From Verrucomicrobiota bacterium (GTDB lineage Bacteria; Verrucomicrobiota; Lentisphaeria; Oligosphaerales; Oligosphaeraceae), in contig JAKLHU010000039.1 of NCBI GenBank assembly GCA_022709995.1, positions 1-9,649 of the forward strand: 9,649 bases of DNA. The letters run 5' to 3'. A program made the position numbers and the translations under genes. Below, in pieces: positions 1 through 5,836 of this stretch. The notes below the pieces were generated by a model. That model saw only the letters and a list, made by a program, of their open reading frames with translations, searched no databases and had not been told where the DNA came from. How positions within the stretch are numbered: position 1 is the first letter of the stretch; every line of letters begins with the position of its first letter.

Positions 1-536
1 GCCAGCTGCCGTTTCGCCACCATGAAGTCGTTGACTTTCCGGCCGACGGCCAGCAGGCCGGCGCCTCGGGCGACCTTTTCCATGATCTGGAACTGCATGT
101 CCGCCGGCAGGGTTTTCAGGTCGACATTGGCCAGGACGTAGGCGTCGTACTGGTTTTCCAGCAGGCGCCGGGCCCGCTGTTCGCCGAGCTCCTCCCCGAG
201 GAATTTGTTGGTGGCATGATAGAAGAAGGCGTCGCCGTCGAGGTCGAAGCGCTGGATGAGTTCGACGGGTTCGCGGAGGCGGATGCCCGGCATGACCCAG
301 TCGCCGCCGTATTGTCCCGGGTCGACGATGAACAGTGCCTTGACTTTGCCGCCCTGGTAGTTTTTGCCCCAGGGCTGGTGCGGGGTGACGAGGGCCGAGC
401 GCAGGCTCTGGTCCTCCTCCACTTCCGCCGGTGTCGTTGCCGCCCGGGCCAGCGGCACCGCGGCCGCGAGCAGCAGGGCCAGGCCGCCCGTCAGTTTCCG
501 AATCGACCACCAGGCCAAAGCGCGTTGTTTTTTCAT
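1..536 (-). CDS. Exported protein, glutamine-amidotransferase-like fold (C-terminus outside window)
   Basis: This gene reads leftward from an ATG at 536 and is cut by the left window edge, leaving about 178 residues. The start is supported by AAGGAG 9 bases upstream. The N-terminus is a signal peptide: a basic stretch (MKKQRALAWWSIRK), then a Leu/Ala-rich core ending near ARAA at residues 30-33. The mature part begins around residue 60 with KVKALFIVDPGQYGG. Later it has NQYDAYVLANVDLKTLP and then FQIMEKVARGAGLLAVGRK. That order (a strand, then a helix before a Gly-rich 'kaGGgLlvlG'-type turn) resembles the start of class I glutamine-amidotransferase-like or trimerisation domains found in large secreted PVC proteins. 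The catalytic region, if there is one, lies outside the window. It sits 81 bases downstream of the CBM9-like gene with no convincing terminator between them, so co-transcription is likely. The family call is an inference; export is well supported. Confidence 0.75.
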   Translation of the reverse strand, partial: MKKQRALAWWSIRKLTGGLALLLAAAVPLARAATTPAEVEEDQSLRSALVTPHQPWGKNYQGGKVKALFIVDPGQYGGDWVMPGIRLREPVELIQRFDLDGDAFFYHATNKFLGEELGEQRARRLLENQYDAYVLANVDLKTLPADMQFQIMEKVARGAGLLAVGRKVNDFMVAKRQL

Positions 537-617
537 CTCTGCCTTCTCCTTGGTTTCAGGATATCTGATCAAGCTGGTCGTGCATGGACAAAGGTTTGGT
601 CGGCGCGGCGCCCTGTC

Positions 618-1709
618 TTAGGGCATGTCCGCGTTGAGCTGCGCCAGTTTGGCTTTCCAATAATAGGTATTAAGCTGGGTGCGGTACAGTTCGTTGAACA
701 GAATGGCCTTGGAGAGGAAGACGCCGTCAAATTGGTCCTTGGCGGCGGCTTTCTTCTGCCAGCCGGCGAATTCCTCGGCCAGCAGGGCGAAGTCCTTGGC
801 GTGCGGGAGCTTTGGGTTGGCGGCGAAGACGTGCTGCAATTCCTGCGCCTGCGGCGGCGCGGTCTGGAAGAGGACGCGCACTTGGTCCAGGTAGGAGGCG
901 AATTGTCCTTTGCCATCCGGGGCGATGGTCCAGATGCCGGCGGGCGCGTAGAGGAGGTTGTCGACGGCGCCGGCGGCTCGGGCGGCGATGTCGGCCAGGC
1001 CAGCTGGCGTCGGCTGCCAGTTTGCCGCGACGAAAAGGAGGTGTCCAAACAGCTCGGGGGTGTTGAAGTTGCGTTCCACGTCCGCCCAGTTCGCCAGTTC
1101 GCGGCTGCCCCCGGCCAGGCGTTCGCGGCAGAGGTTGAAGCCCCAGAAGGCCCCCGGGGCGATTTTCTCCACGCCGAGGGTGGCGAGGGGGATGGCGATT
1201 TCGACGGTCCAGCGGTCGCCGTGGAGTTTCGTCGTGGCGGTCCAGGGCTTGCTCCAGAGCCGGTCGCCCTTCCAGCTGTCATAGCGAACGCCCTTGGCGG
1301 TCACCGCCAGCTGATAGTAGTCGGCATGGACATGCCGCGGGTCGAAGAAGATTTCAATGCAGTCGTCTTCCCAGAAGGCGCCGTCGTGGGCCGTCTCGTT
1401 GGCGACGAGATTTTTCATTTTCGATTCATAGCAGGTGACGGCGAGGTAGATGTTCTCGTCGTCCCAGAGCAGTTGCATGGCCATCGGCTCGGGGAAGATG
1501 ATGTCTTTGCCGCTGTCGCGGAAGCCGCTGACCAACGCCGCCGCATTCCAGGGCGCGTCGCTCAGGTCGCCGTCGACGACGATGGCGCCGGAGGCGCGGG
1601 CGCAGGGATAGGCCAGTCCCTGCTGCAGGCCCTTCGCCGACTCGGCCGGCAGCCGTGTCCCTAACAGCAATGCCCCGGTCAGTGCCAACAACAAGAATTT
1701 CCGCGTCAT
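618..1709 (-). CDS. Exported protein with CBM9-like (DOMON-type) domain
   Basis: The product is 363 residues with a clear signal peptide (MTRKFLLLALTGALLLG, cleavage probably near PAES, residues 21-24). AGGAGG lies 6 bases before the ATG at 1709, a strong ribosome binding site. Residues about 40-240 read as a carbohydrate-binding family 9-like domain. The sequence shows the opening IVVDGDLSDAPWN (43-55), the strand LLWDDENIYLAVTCYE (80-95), the acidic segment FWEDDCIEIFFDP (112-124) and WTVEIAIPLATLGV followed by FWGFNLCRER. These are standard landmarks of that domain in secreted enzymes and sugar-binding proteins. The remaining 120 or so residues look mostly helical and have no catalytic motif I recognise. 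A role in binding polysaccharide or glycan outside the cytoplasm is inferred. It is the first gene after the promoter at 1775-1803 and is followed 81 bases later by another exported protein. Confidence 0.88.
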   Translation of the reverse strand: MTRKFLLLALTGALLLGTRLPAESAKGLQQGLAYPCARASGAIVVDGDLSDAPWNAAALVSGFRDSGKDIIFPEPMAMQLLWDDENIYLAVTCYESKMKNLVANETAHDGAFWEDDCIEIFFDPRHVHADYYQLAVTAKGVRYDSWKGDRLWSKPWTATTKLHGDRWTVEIAIPLATLGVEKIAPGAFWGFNLCRERLAGGSRELANWADVERNFNTPELFGHLLFVAANWQPTPAGLADIAARAAGAVDNLLYAPAGIWTIAPDGKGQFASYLDQVRVLFQTAPPQAQELQHVFAANPKLPHAKDFALLAEEFAGWQKKAAAKDQFDGVFLSKAILFNELYRTQLNTYYWKAKLAQLNADMP

Positions 1710-1774
1710 CTTTTGCCTCCTGTATGATGGGCCGTGAGTGCAGTCAATAACGGAAGACTCGGCTGATGCACAAA

Positions 1775-1803
1775 ACTATACCGCCGGAAAAGACGAAACG
1801 CAA
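1775..1803 (-). promoter_or_regulatory. Sigma-70-like promoter for the CBM9-like gene
   Basis: On the minus strand a -35 box TTGCGT (1798-1803) and a -10 box TATAGT (1775-1780) are separated by exactly 17 bases. The -10 box matches 5 of 6 consensus positions and the -35 box 3 of 6. The predicted transcription start near 1767 gives a leader of about 58 bases before the ATG at 1709. The surrounding 240-base gap is clearly more AT-rich than the genes on either side. Function is inferred from spacing and position. Confidence 0.55.
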
Positions 1804-1932
1804 CCACCCGCAAAAAGAAAGAAGGCAGTCGATGCCATGGCCGAAAATAAGCCTTATCAACTCCATGGGAAAGGTAATGCAACTTCATCGAATGACTTTT
1901 TCGGGAAAGCGCCCGCCAAGAAATGCTTGCCT

Positions 1933-1950
1933 GCCCGGACGGCCTCGGGC
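1933..1950 (-). terminator. Weak hairpin at the end of the GNAT gene
   Basis: On the minus strand GCCCG and CGGGC form a 5-base-pair stem around an 8-base loop, starting at the last base of the acetyltransferase stop codon. A short T-rich stretch (CATTTCTT) follows a few bases later. It sits where a terminator between the two leftward transcription units would be expected, but the stem is short and the T tract interrupted. Confidence 0.22.
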
Positions 1951-2441
1951 TACGAGAATCGCCTGGTGTAGATCAGGCGGTCGTCGCCCGGGGCGTAGAA
2001 ATCCCGGATGCGCGCCTCGACGACATAGCCGTTGCGCTCATAGAATTTCTGTGTCGGCAGGTACATGGCCTTGGAGGATGTTTCGATGATCATCAGCCGG
2101 CCGCCTTGATTGACACTTTCCTGTTCGGCATAGGCCAGCAGCAGCCGCCCGATGCCCTGGCCTTGCCGGGCCGGGTCGACGGCGATCCAGTACAGGTCGA
2201 AGGTGGCTTCCGTGGCGGGCGTCGGCCCGAAGCAGACGTAGCCGGCCGGCGGCGCGTCCACACCCGGCTCGGCCGCCACGACGATTACGTAGTCTTTCTG
2301 GTCGGGTTTGTGCAGATAGATGTCAATCAGTTCGTTGGCGACGTCGATTTCGGCGGGGGTGAACATGCCGGTCTGGCGCAGAATCCGGTCAATGGCGGCC
2401 GCATCTTTTTCCCGCATGGGCCTGAGGTCGAGATTCAGCAT
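1950..2441 (-). CDS. GNAT-family N-acetyltransferase
   Basis: The product is 163 residues, the normal length for a single-domain GNAT enzyme, which transfers an acetyl group from acetyl-CoA to an amine. The acetyl-CoA pyrophosphate-binding motif A is intact as ARQGQGIGRLLL (91-102), preceded by the strand LYWIAVDP (83-90). The C-terminal motif B region shows KFYERNGYVVEARIRDFY (132-149). The start is the ATG at 2441, with GAAGGAG 9 bases upstream inside the end of the ligase gene. The frame stays open further upstream but has no conserved content there, because it runs antisense-like through the ligase. Its start overlaps the ligase stop (ATGCTGA), so the two genes are very probably translationally coupled and may act in one pathway. 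The substrate is unknown: a small amine, an amino acid, or the ligase product. Confidence 0.9.
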   Translation of the reverse strand: MLNLDLRPMREKDAAAIDRILRQTGMFTPAEIDVANELIDIYLHKPDQKDYVIVVAAEPGVDAPPAGYVCFGPTPATEATFDLYWIAVDPARQGQGIGRLLLAYAEQESVNQGGRLMIIETSSKAMYLPTQKFYERNGYVVEARIRDFYAPGDDRLIYTRRFS

Positions 2442-3496
2442 GGGCGGGCGCTCCTTCGCCGCGCCAAGGCGGCCTGGATGACGATTTGGACAAAGTCCGG
2501 GTAGGACAGCCCGGCCGCCGTCAACGCTTTGCTGAAGCCGGCGCCGGGGGAAATGTCGGGATTGGGGTTGTATTCCAGCACGAAGAGGTCGTCGTTGCGG
2601 TCGACTCGGAAATCGACTCGGCCATAGGAGTCCGCCCCCAGGGCCTGGTGCACGCTGACCGCCGCGTTCTGCAGCCGGTCTTGCAGTTCGGCCGTGATGG
2701 CGGCCGGGCAGCGCGACGGCGTCGTGCGGTACAGTTCGTCGTCCGCCACCCATTTGGCCTTGTACGACACCACCTGGTCGGCGCCGGGCCGGAACCCGGA
2801 AAAGTCGATTTCCGACGGCGGCAACGCGCGGGCGCCGCGGCCGGCCGGCAGCAGCGCGACGTTGAACTCGCGGCCGGCGATGAATTTTTCCACGAGGACG
2901 CCGTCGTGCGGGTATTGTTCGAGCAGGCGTCGGCAGTTTCGGCACAGGCTGGGGAAGTCCCTGACGACGGCGTCGTCGAGGATGCCGAGGCTGGCATCCT
3001 CGCAGGCCGGTTTGACGATGAGCGGATAGCCGAGCGCGGCCGGCGCCGAGGACGGCACGGATTCATAGTACGCCCAGTCAGGCGTCGGGATGCCGGAGGC
3101 GACCAGGATTTTCTTGGTGAGGTTCTTGTTTCTGGCGAGGGCGAGGGTGAGGGGGTTGTTGCCGGTGTAGCGTACCCCCATGATGTCGAGGATGGCGGCG
3201 ACGTTGCTTTCGGCGGCGGAATCGCCGTCGAGGCCTTCGCTGAGATTGAAGACCAGGTCGGCCTGGCCTTGGTCCAGCCGGCGGAAAATTTCCGTCGCGG
3301 TGGTGACGGCTGTCTTTTGCGGCCGGCAGCCCAGTTCGAGCAGGGCCAGGGCGACGGCGTCGACCTCATCCGCGACGGCGCTTTCGGAGATAAGCTCCAA
3401 AGCCGGCGTGCTGGCGCTGGGGGCGTTGCTGAGGATGACGACGCATGCCGCCGGCGGCAGGGTCGGGGGATGTGGTTCAAAGTTGCTTGGTTGCAT
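2435..3496 (-). CDS. ATP-grasp ligase, D-alanine--D-alanine ligase-like
   Basis: From the ATG at 3496 the product is 353 residues, close to the usual Ddl length. The N-terminal domain shows VVILSNAPSAS (19-29), SESAVADEVDAV (38-49) and DLVFNLSEG (80-88), and the central part has NKNLTKKILVASGIPTPDW (123-141). The ATP-grasp fold is marked by YPLIVKPA (157-164, putative ATP-binding Lys162), LVEKFIAGREFNV (201-213), YGRVDFRVD (291-299) and LEYNPNP (327-333). The last carries the metal-binding Glu and Asn. The enzyme should join a carboxylate to an amine with ATP. The terminal motif, EYNPNPDISPGAG, is that of Ddl paralogues rather than of classic DdlA/DdlB, so the substrate may not be D-alanine. 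Start choice is weak: neither ATG 3496, ATG 3544 nor TTG 3583 has a Shine-Dalgarno site, and the residues before about 18 are not conserved-looking. It is followed directly by the overlapping GNAT gene. Confidence 0.88.
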   Translation of the reverse strand: MQPSNFEPHPPTLPPAACVVILSNAPSASTPALELISESAVADEVDAVALALLELGCRPQKTAVTTATEIFRRLDQGQADLVFNLSEGLDGDSAAESNVAAILDIMGVRYTGNNPLTLALARNKNLTKKILVASGIPTPDWAYYESVPSSAPAALGYPLIVKPACEDASLGILDDAVVRDFPSLCRNCRRLLEQYPHDGVLVEKFIAGREFNVALLPAGRGARALPPSEIDFSGFRPGADQVVSYKAKWVADDELYRTTPSRCPAAITAELQDRLQNAAVSVHQALGADSYGRVDFRVDRNDDLFVLEYNPNPDISPGAGFSKALTAAGLSYPDFVQIVIQAALARRRSARPC

Positions 3497-3610
3497 GTGA
3501 TGGTGCCCGGTTCGGCCAGAGCCATGGCGCTGGCCGGTTGTCATGATATGGGGAAAAGTGGCTCTCACGATGGCGGCTGGCAACGGCGGCGCCCGGCGCC
3601 AACGCGGCCT

Positions 3611-3632
3611 GACAATACCTTACAACACTGGT
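3611..3632. repeat. 22-base direct repeat, copy 1 (operator candidate)
   Basis: This sequence reads GACAATA, then a variable base, CTT, three variable bases, and ACACTGGT. It matches the copy at 3684-3705 at 18 of 22 positions, with all differences at positions 8 and 12-14. The two copies lie 73 bases apart in the same orientation, about seven helical turns. Copy 1 overlaps the -10 box and predicted start point of the putative ligase promoter. That arrangement fits a repressor or activator site, but no regulator gene is present in the window. Confidence 0.45.
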
Positions 3633-3646
3633 CGGCGGGAAGTCAA
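3619..3646 (-). promoter_or_regulatory. Possible promoter for the ligase-GNAT operon
   Basis: On the minus strand TTGACT (3641-3646, 5 of 6 to consensus) is followed after 16 bases by TGTAAG (3619-3624, 4 of 6). The predicted start near 3612 would leave a leader of about 115 bases to the ATG at 3496. The spacing is slightly short and the -10 box weak, so this is tentative. Its overlap with the 22-base repeat makes it the best candidate of those considered. Confidence 0.3.
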
Positions 3647-3683
3647 ACCGTCTCGCTGCGCAACGTCAGCGCCACGGACGTCG

Positions 3684-3705
3684 GACAATATCTTTTGACA
3701 CTGGT
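3684..3705. repeat. 22-base direct repeat, copy 2 (operator candidate)
   Basis: This is the second copy of the GACAATA...CTT...ACACTGGT motif, 73 bases from the first and in the same orientation. Relative to the leftward ligase operon it lies upstream of the putative -35 box, the usual place for an upstream regulator site. It also contains a perfect TTGACA on the plus strand (3695-3700), but no -10 box lies at the right distance. Confidence 0.45.
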
Positions 3706-3830
3706 AAGAAGAACGTCGCTTTTAGATAATGTGCGAAATCTTGTGATGAACACTTGTAAGCTTTCAGACCGCCGGAGGTAATCCAGGCTTATGTATCGCC
3801 CTTTCAGGGCTCAATGAACATTTGCCTTTA

Positions 3831-3868
3831 CCCAGGGCGGCGCACGCCTCCGGCGTGCTTGCCCTGGG
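3831..3868. repeat. Large GC-rich hairpin within the repeat cluster
   Basis: The outer arms CCCAGGGC (3831-3838) and GCCCTGGG (3861-3868) are perfect complements. Inside them GCACGCC (3842-3848) and GGCGTGC (3852-3858) form a second perfect 7-base-pair stem with a TCC loop. Only a 3-base by 2-base internal bulge separates the two stems. The structure is the same on both strands and has no T tract directly after it, so it is not a simple terminator. Confidence 0.65.
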
Positions 3869-3880
3869 CTGGTATATCTC

Positions 3881-3898
3881 GCCCGTTCGGGGCTTTTT
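3881..3898 (+). terminator. Terminator-like hairpin plus T tract inside the repeat
   Basis: GCCC (3881-3884) and GGGC (3890-3893) form a short GC stem directly followed by five T residues (3894-3898). It has the shape of a small rho-independent terminator for rightward transcription, but no rightward gene ends upstream. It would act only on a transcript of the repeat itself or on read-through. Confidence 0.3.
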
Positions 3899-4066
3899 CC
3901 GCTCCGCGGCTGGGACGTTGTGGACTGGCGCCTCGAGCCCTGTAAGGGCGACCGAAACGCCCGATGGCCTTACGCACGCCGCTTGCCACCCAAGACGGAA
4001 GGATTACACCCAAGCTCGTAAGCGGTCAGCCATTGATAACTGAGCACTTGAGGAGTCAACGCTTGA

Positions 4067-4087
4067 GCGCCTCAAGGCCTGAGGCGC
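4067..4087. repeat. Perfect 8-base-pair hairpin
   Basis: GCGCCTCA (4067-4074) and TGAGGCGC (4080-4087) pair perfectly across an AGGCC loop. A 10-base palindrome, TGGCGCGCCA, follows at 4093-4102. No T tract follows, so a terminator is unlikely. Its role is unknown. Confidence 0.5.
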
Positions 4088-4172
4088 CACCTTGGCGCGC
4101 CAGGCTACTACCGCCGCCGGATGCAATGACTGACCGGTTACCCAAGCGCGACAAAAAACATTCATCGACGGT

Positions 4173-4200
4173 TTGCCTTCCATAAGAAGCGCAGTACATT
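4173..4200 (+). promoter_or_regulatory. Possible promoter for the dehydrogenase operon
   Basis: TTGCCT (4173-4178) and TACATT (4195-4200) are each 4 of 6 to the sigma-70 consensus and 16 bases apart. The predicted start near 4207 would place the long stem at 4220-4317 at the very beginning of the transcript. The boxes are weak, and the call rests mainly on position in an AT-rich pocket upstream of the operon. Confidence 0.25.
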
Positions 4201-4208
4201 AGATTTGT

Positions 4209-4340
4209 TTGAAAACGGCAAACGGTCTGGCCGAGAAACAGAGAGCCTACCTCGCCGATGCACTGCAGGAGCAATGTATCCACGAGTTGTTCTTTCGATT
4301 TCTCGGCCAGGCCGTTTTTTTTGGGGCATGGAAGTCATAA
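4209..4340 (+). other. 43-codon protein-like frame overlapping the leader stem
   Basis: This frame opens after a stop at 4200-4202. From a TTG at 4209 it encodes 43 residues, including the segments GLAEKQRAYLADALQEQ and HELFFRFLGQAVFFGAWKS, and ends at TAA 4338-4340. The sequence looks protein-like: a helical charged half, then an aromatic hydrophobic tail. However, it has no ATG, no Shine-Dalgarno site and a lower GC3 than the real genes nearby. It could be a leader peptide, the remnant of a lost gene's C-terminus, or chance. It overlaps both arms of the stem at 4220-4317, so its translation would open that stem. Confidence 0.2.
4220..4322 (+). terminator. 19-base-pair leader stem with T8 tract (attenuator candidate)
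   Basis: The arm at 4220-4238 (AAACGG, T, CTGGCCGAGAAA) is complementary to the arm at 4299-4317 over 19 positions. The only exception is one T opposite G, which would be a G-U wobble in RNA. A run of eight T residues (4315-4322) begins within the end of the second arm. The loop is 60 bases. A second, much smaller stem (CGGC-CAG-GCCG, 4304-4314) could form from the 3' arm alone, also directly before the T tract. Placed 57 bases before the dehydrogenase start codon, it is best read as a leader terminator or attenuator for that operon. Alternatively it is the inverted-repeat pair of a very small decayed element. Confidence 0.5.
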
Positions 4341-4378
4341 CGCCAGCACGGCGACGGCAGGCAAGGCAAAAGCGTATC

Positions 4379-5836
4379 ATGTACGACATAGTCATCATTG
4401 GCGGCGGCGTCATCGGTTGCGCCGTGGCCAGAGAACTGAAACGATGGCGGCTCAAGGTGGTGCTGTGCGAACGCAGCGATGACGTCGGCACCGGCACCAG
4501 CAAGGCCAACAGCGCCATCATCCACCCCGGGCACAGCGCCAAGCCAGGCACCGTCATGGCCCGCCTCAACGTCCTCGGCAACCAGCTCTACGACCAGCTG
4601 TGCCAGGAGCTGGACGTGCCGTTTCAGCGCTGCGGCTCCCTCACGGTCGCGTTTGCCAAGGACGAACTGCCGGCGCTGGAAAGCGTCTACCAGGACGGCC
4701 TCGCCAATGGCGTGCCGGACATGCGCCGACTCGACCGCGACGAATTGCGGCAACGCGAACCAAACCTCAATCCGGAGGCCATGGCCGCCCTGTTCGCGCC
4801 CACCGGGGCCATCGTCTGCCCGTATGAACTGACGGCCGGCCTGGCCGAAAACGCCGCCGCCAACGGCGTCGACTTCCGCCTCAACACGACGGTCACCCAA
4901 GTCAAAAGGAATGCCCGCGGATGGACCGTCTGCACCGACCAGGGCAATTTGGACGGCGCCGTCGTCGTCAATGCCGCCGGCCTGTATGCCGACGTCTTCA
5001 ACAACCAGGTCAGCTCCGACCTCATGCGCATCATTCCCCGCCGAGGCGAATACTGGATGATTGACAAAAGCTATGCCGGGGCCTTTCGCTCCACGGTCTT
5101 CCAGCTGCCGGGCAAAATGGGCAAGGGCGTGCTGGTGTCCCCGACCGTCGACGGCACGATCATCGTGGGTCCGACCGCCGAGGACATCAACGACCGCGAC
5201 GACCGCGCCACCACCCGCACCGGCCTGGAACACGTATACCAGGCGGCCAGCCGCATCTGGCCGGCCCTGCCGCGCAAAGCGCTGATCACCACCTTTGCCG
5301 GCAACCGCGCCCACCTGGCCCGCCATGACTTCGTGGTTGGCGAGGCGCCCGGAGCGCCGGGCTTCTTCAATGCCGCCGGCATCGAATCGCCCGGCTTGAC
5401 CGCGGCGCCGGCCATCGCCCGGGAGCTGGCGGCCGCCATCGCAAGCCGCTTGCACGCCACCGGCAACGCGGAGTTCCAGCCCCGCCGGCAGCCAGTGCGC
5501 CGGTTCCGCACCATGACGATGGCGGAACGGGCAGCCGCCATCGCGGAAAATTCCGCCTTCGGGCGCATCGTCTGCCGCTGCGAACAAGTCACGGAAGCGG
5601 AAATCCGCGACTGCATCCACCGTCCCCTCGGCGCCCGCAGCGTCGACGGCGTCAAGCGCCGTACCCGGGCCGGCATGGGCCGCTGCCAGGGGGGATTCTG
5701 CCTGCCCAGAGTCGTCGCCATCCTCAGCGAGGAGCTCGGAGTGTCGCCGTTGCAAATCACCAAAAGCGGCGGCAATTCAACCATCCTCATCAAGAAGCTC
5801 GGGGAATTGTCCTGGGAAAGGCAGGCGGAAGCATGA
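4379..5836 (+). CDS. FAD-dependent glycerol-3-phosphate dehydrogenase-like protein with BFD-like [2Fe-2S] domain
   Basis: The product is 485 residues with two domains. Residues 1 to about 360 are a DAO-type FAD oxidoreductase: the dinucleotide-binding motif YDIVIIGGGVIGCAVARELK, the GlpA/LhgO-family signature GTGTSKANSAIIHPGHSAKP, and the late FAD segment AAGIESPGLTAAPAIA. Residues about 395-445 form a BFD-like [2Fe-2S] domain with four cysteines, C399 and C401 (CRCEQV) and C436 and C441 (GRCQGGFC). The likely reaction is oxidation of glycerol 3-phosphate to dihydroxyacetone phosphate, with electrons passing to partner subunits. A related 2-hydroxy acid substrate cannot be excluded. The start at ATG 4379 places the FAD motif at residue 8; only a weak AAGG lies 12 bases upstream. 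An in-frame ATG at 4328 would add 17 unconserved basic residues. The stop overlaps the next gene's start (ATGA), so the two are coupled. Confidence 0.9.
   Translation: MYDIVIIGGGVIGCAVARELKRWRLKVVLCERSDDVGTGTSKANSAIIHPGHSAKPGTVMARLNVLGNQLYDQLCQELDVPFQRCGSLTVAFAKDELPALESVYQDGLANGVPDMRRLDRDELRQREPNLNPEAMAALFAPTGAIVCPYELTAGLAENAAANGVDFRLNTTVTQVKRNARGWTVCTDQGNLDGAVVVNAAGLYADVFNNQVSSDLMRIIPRRGEYWMIDKSYAGAFRSTVFQLPGKMGKGVLVSPTVDGTIIVGPTAEDINDRDDRATTRTGLEHVYQAASRIWPALPRKALITTFAGNRAHLARHDFVVGEAPGAPGFFNAAGIESPGLTAAPAIARELAAAIASRLHATGNAEFQPRRQPVRRFRTMTMAERAAAIAENSAFGRIVCRCEQVTEAEIRDCIHRPLGARSVDGVKRRTRAGMGRCQGGFCLPRVVAILSEELGVSPLQITKSGGNSTILIKKLGELSWERQAEA

Larger units (their letters stand above)
3796..3951. 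repeat. Cluster of three related 16-base mini-palindromes
   Basis: Three versions of one 16-base unit occur here: TCGCCCTTTCAGGGCT at 3796-3811, TCGCCCGTTCGGGGCT at 3879-3894, and AGCCCTGTAAGGGCGA at 3936-3951, which is the same unit inverted. Each folds into a 4-5 base-pair stem with a short loop. Between the first two sits the larger hairpin at 3831-3868. From memory, hairpins of this type close to 'cccagggcg...gccctggg' arms are reiterated in intergenic DNA of PVC and some other genomes. The block is therefore probably a copy of a dispersed repeat, not a gene. It could be transcribed as a structured RNA; nothing in the window proves it. Confidence 0.6.
3497..4378. other. Long divergent intergenic region, repeat- and hairpin-rich
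   Basis: About 880 bases separate the leftward ligase gene from the rightward dehydrogenase operon. I see no convincing full gene on either strand. The composition is uneven: 3680-3780 is AT-rich, 3830-3960 very GC-rich, and 4140-4220 AT-rich again. The region contains a possible ligase promoter, two 22-base direct repeats, a cluster of three related mini-palindromes with a large hairpin, a second strong hairpin, a possible promoter for the dehydrogenase operon and a long stem followed by a T tract. It must carry the control elements of both operons, but its length and the reiterated palindromes suggest a dispersed repeat has also inserted here. Confidence 0.7.

Noticed and set aside
216..1664. 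Long plus-strand open frame opposite the CBM9-like gene
   Set aside because: It is the GC-rich antisense shadow of a gene with a signal peptide and clear domain motifs; its translation is low-complexity Gly/Val/Arg text with no family features.
2442..2945. N-terminal extension of the acetyltransferase up to 2945
   Set aside because: The extra 168 residues are Arg/Pro-rich and lie fully inside the ligase gene in another frame. GAAGGAG before the ATG at 2441 decides the start.
3695..3730. Perfect TTGACA at 3695-3700 with GATAAT at 3725-3730 as a rightward promoter
   Set aside because: The spacing is 24 bases, far outside the usual 16-18, and no better -10 box lies between.
2486..3781. Long plus-strand open frame opposite the ligase gene
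   Set aside because: It is an antisense shadow over its first 1,000 bases. Only the tail past 3600 is outside the ligase; the possible Ig-like remnant there is reported separately.
3822..4185. Short open frames in the repeat region
   Set aside because: They run across palindromes and hairpins, have no ribosome sites and resemble the spurious peptides usually predicted from such repeats.
4205..4378. N-terminal extension of the FAD dehydrogenase from 4205
   Set aside because: The 58 extra residues are basic and unlike the family. The FAD motif normally lies within the first ten residues, which fits the ATG at 4379.
3497..4378. tRNA, CRISPR array or insertion sequence in the long gap
   Set aside because: No cloverleaf or TTCGAnTC-type arm, no regularly spaced repeat-spacer units and no transposase frame were found. 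The 19-base inverted repeat encloses only 60 bases.
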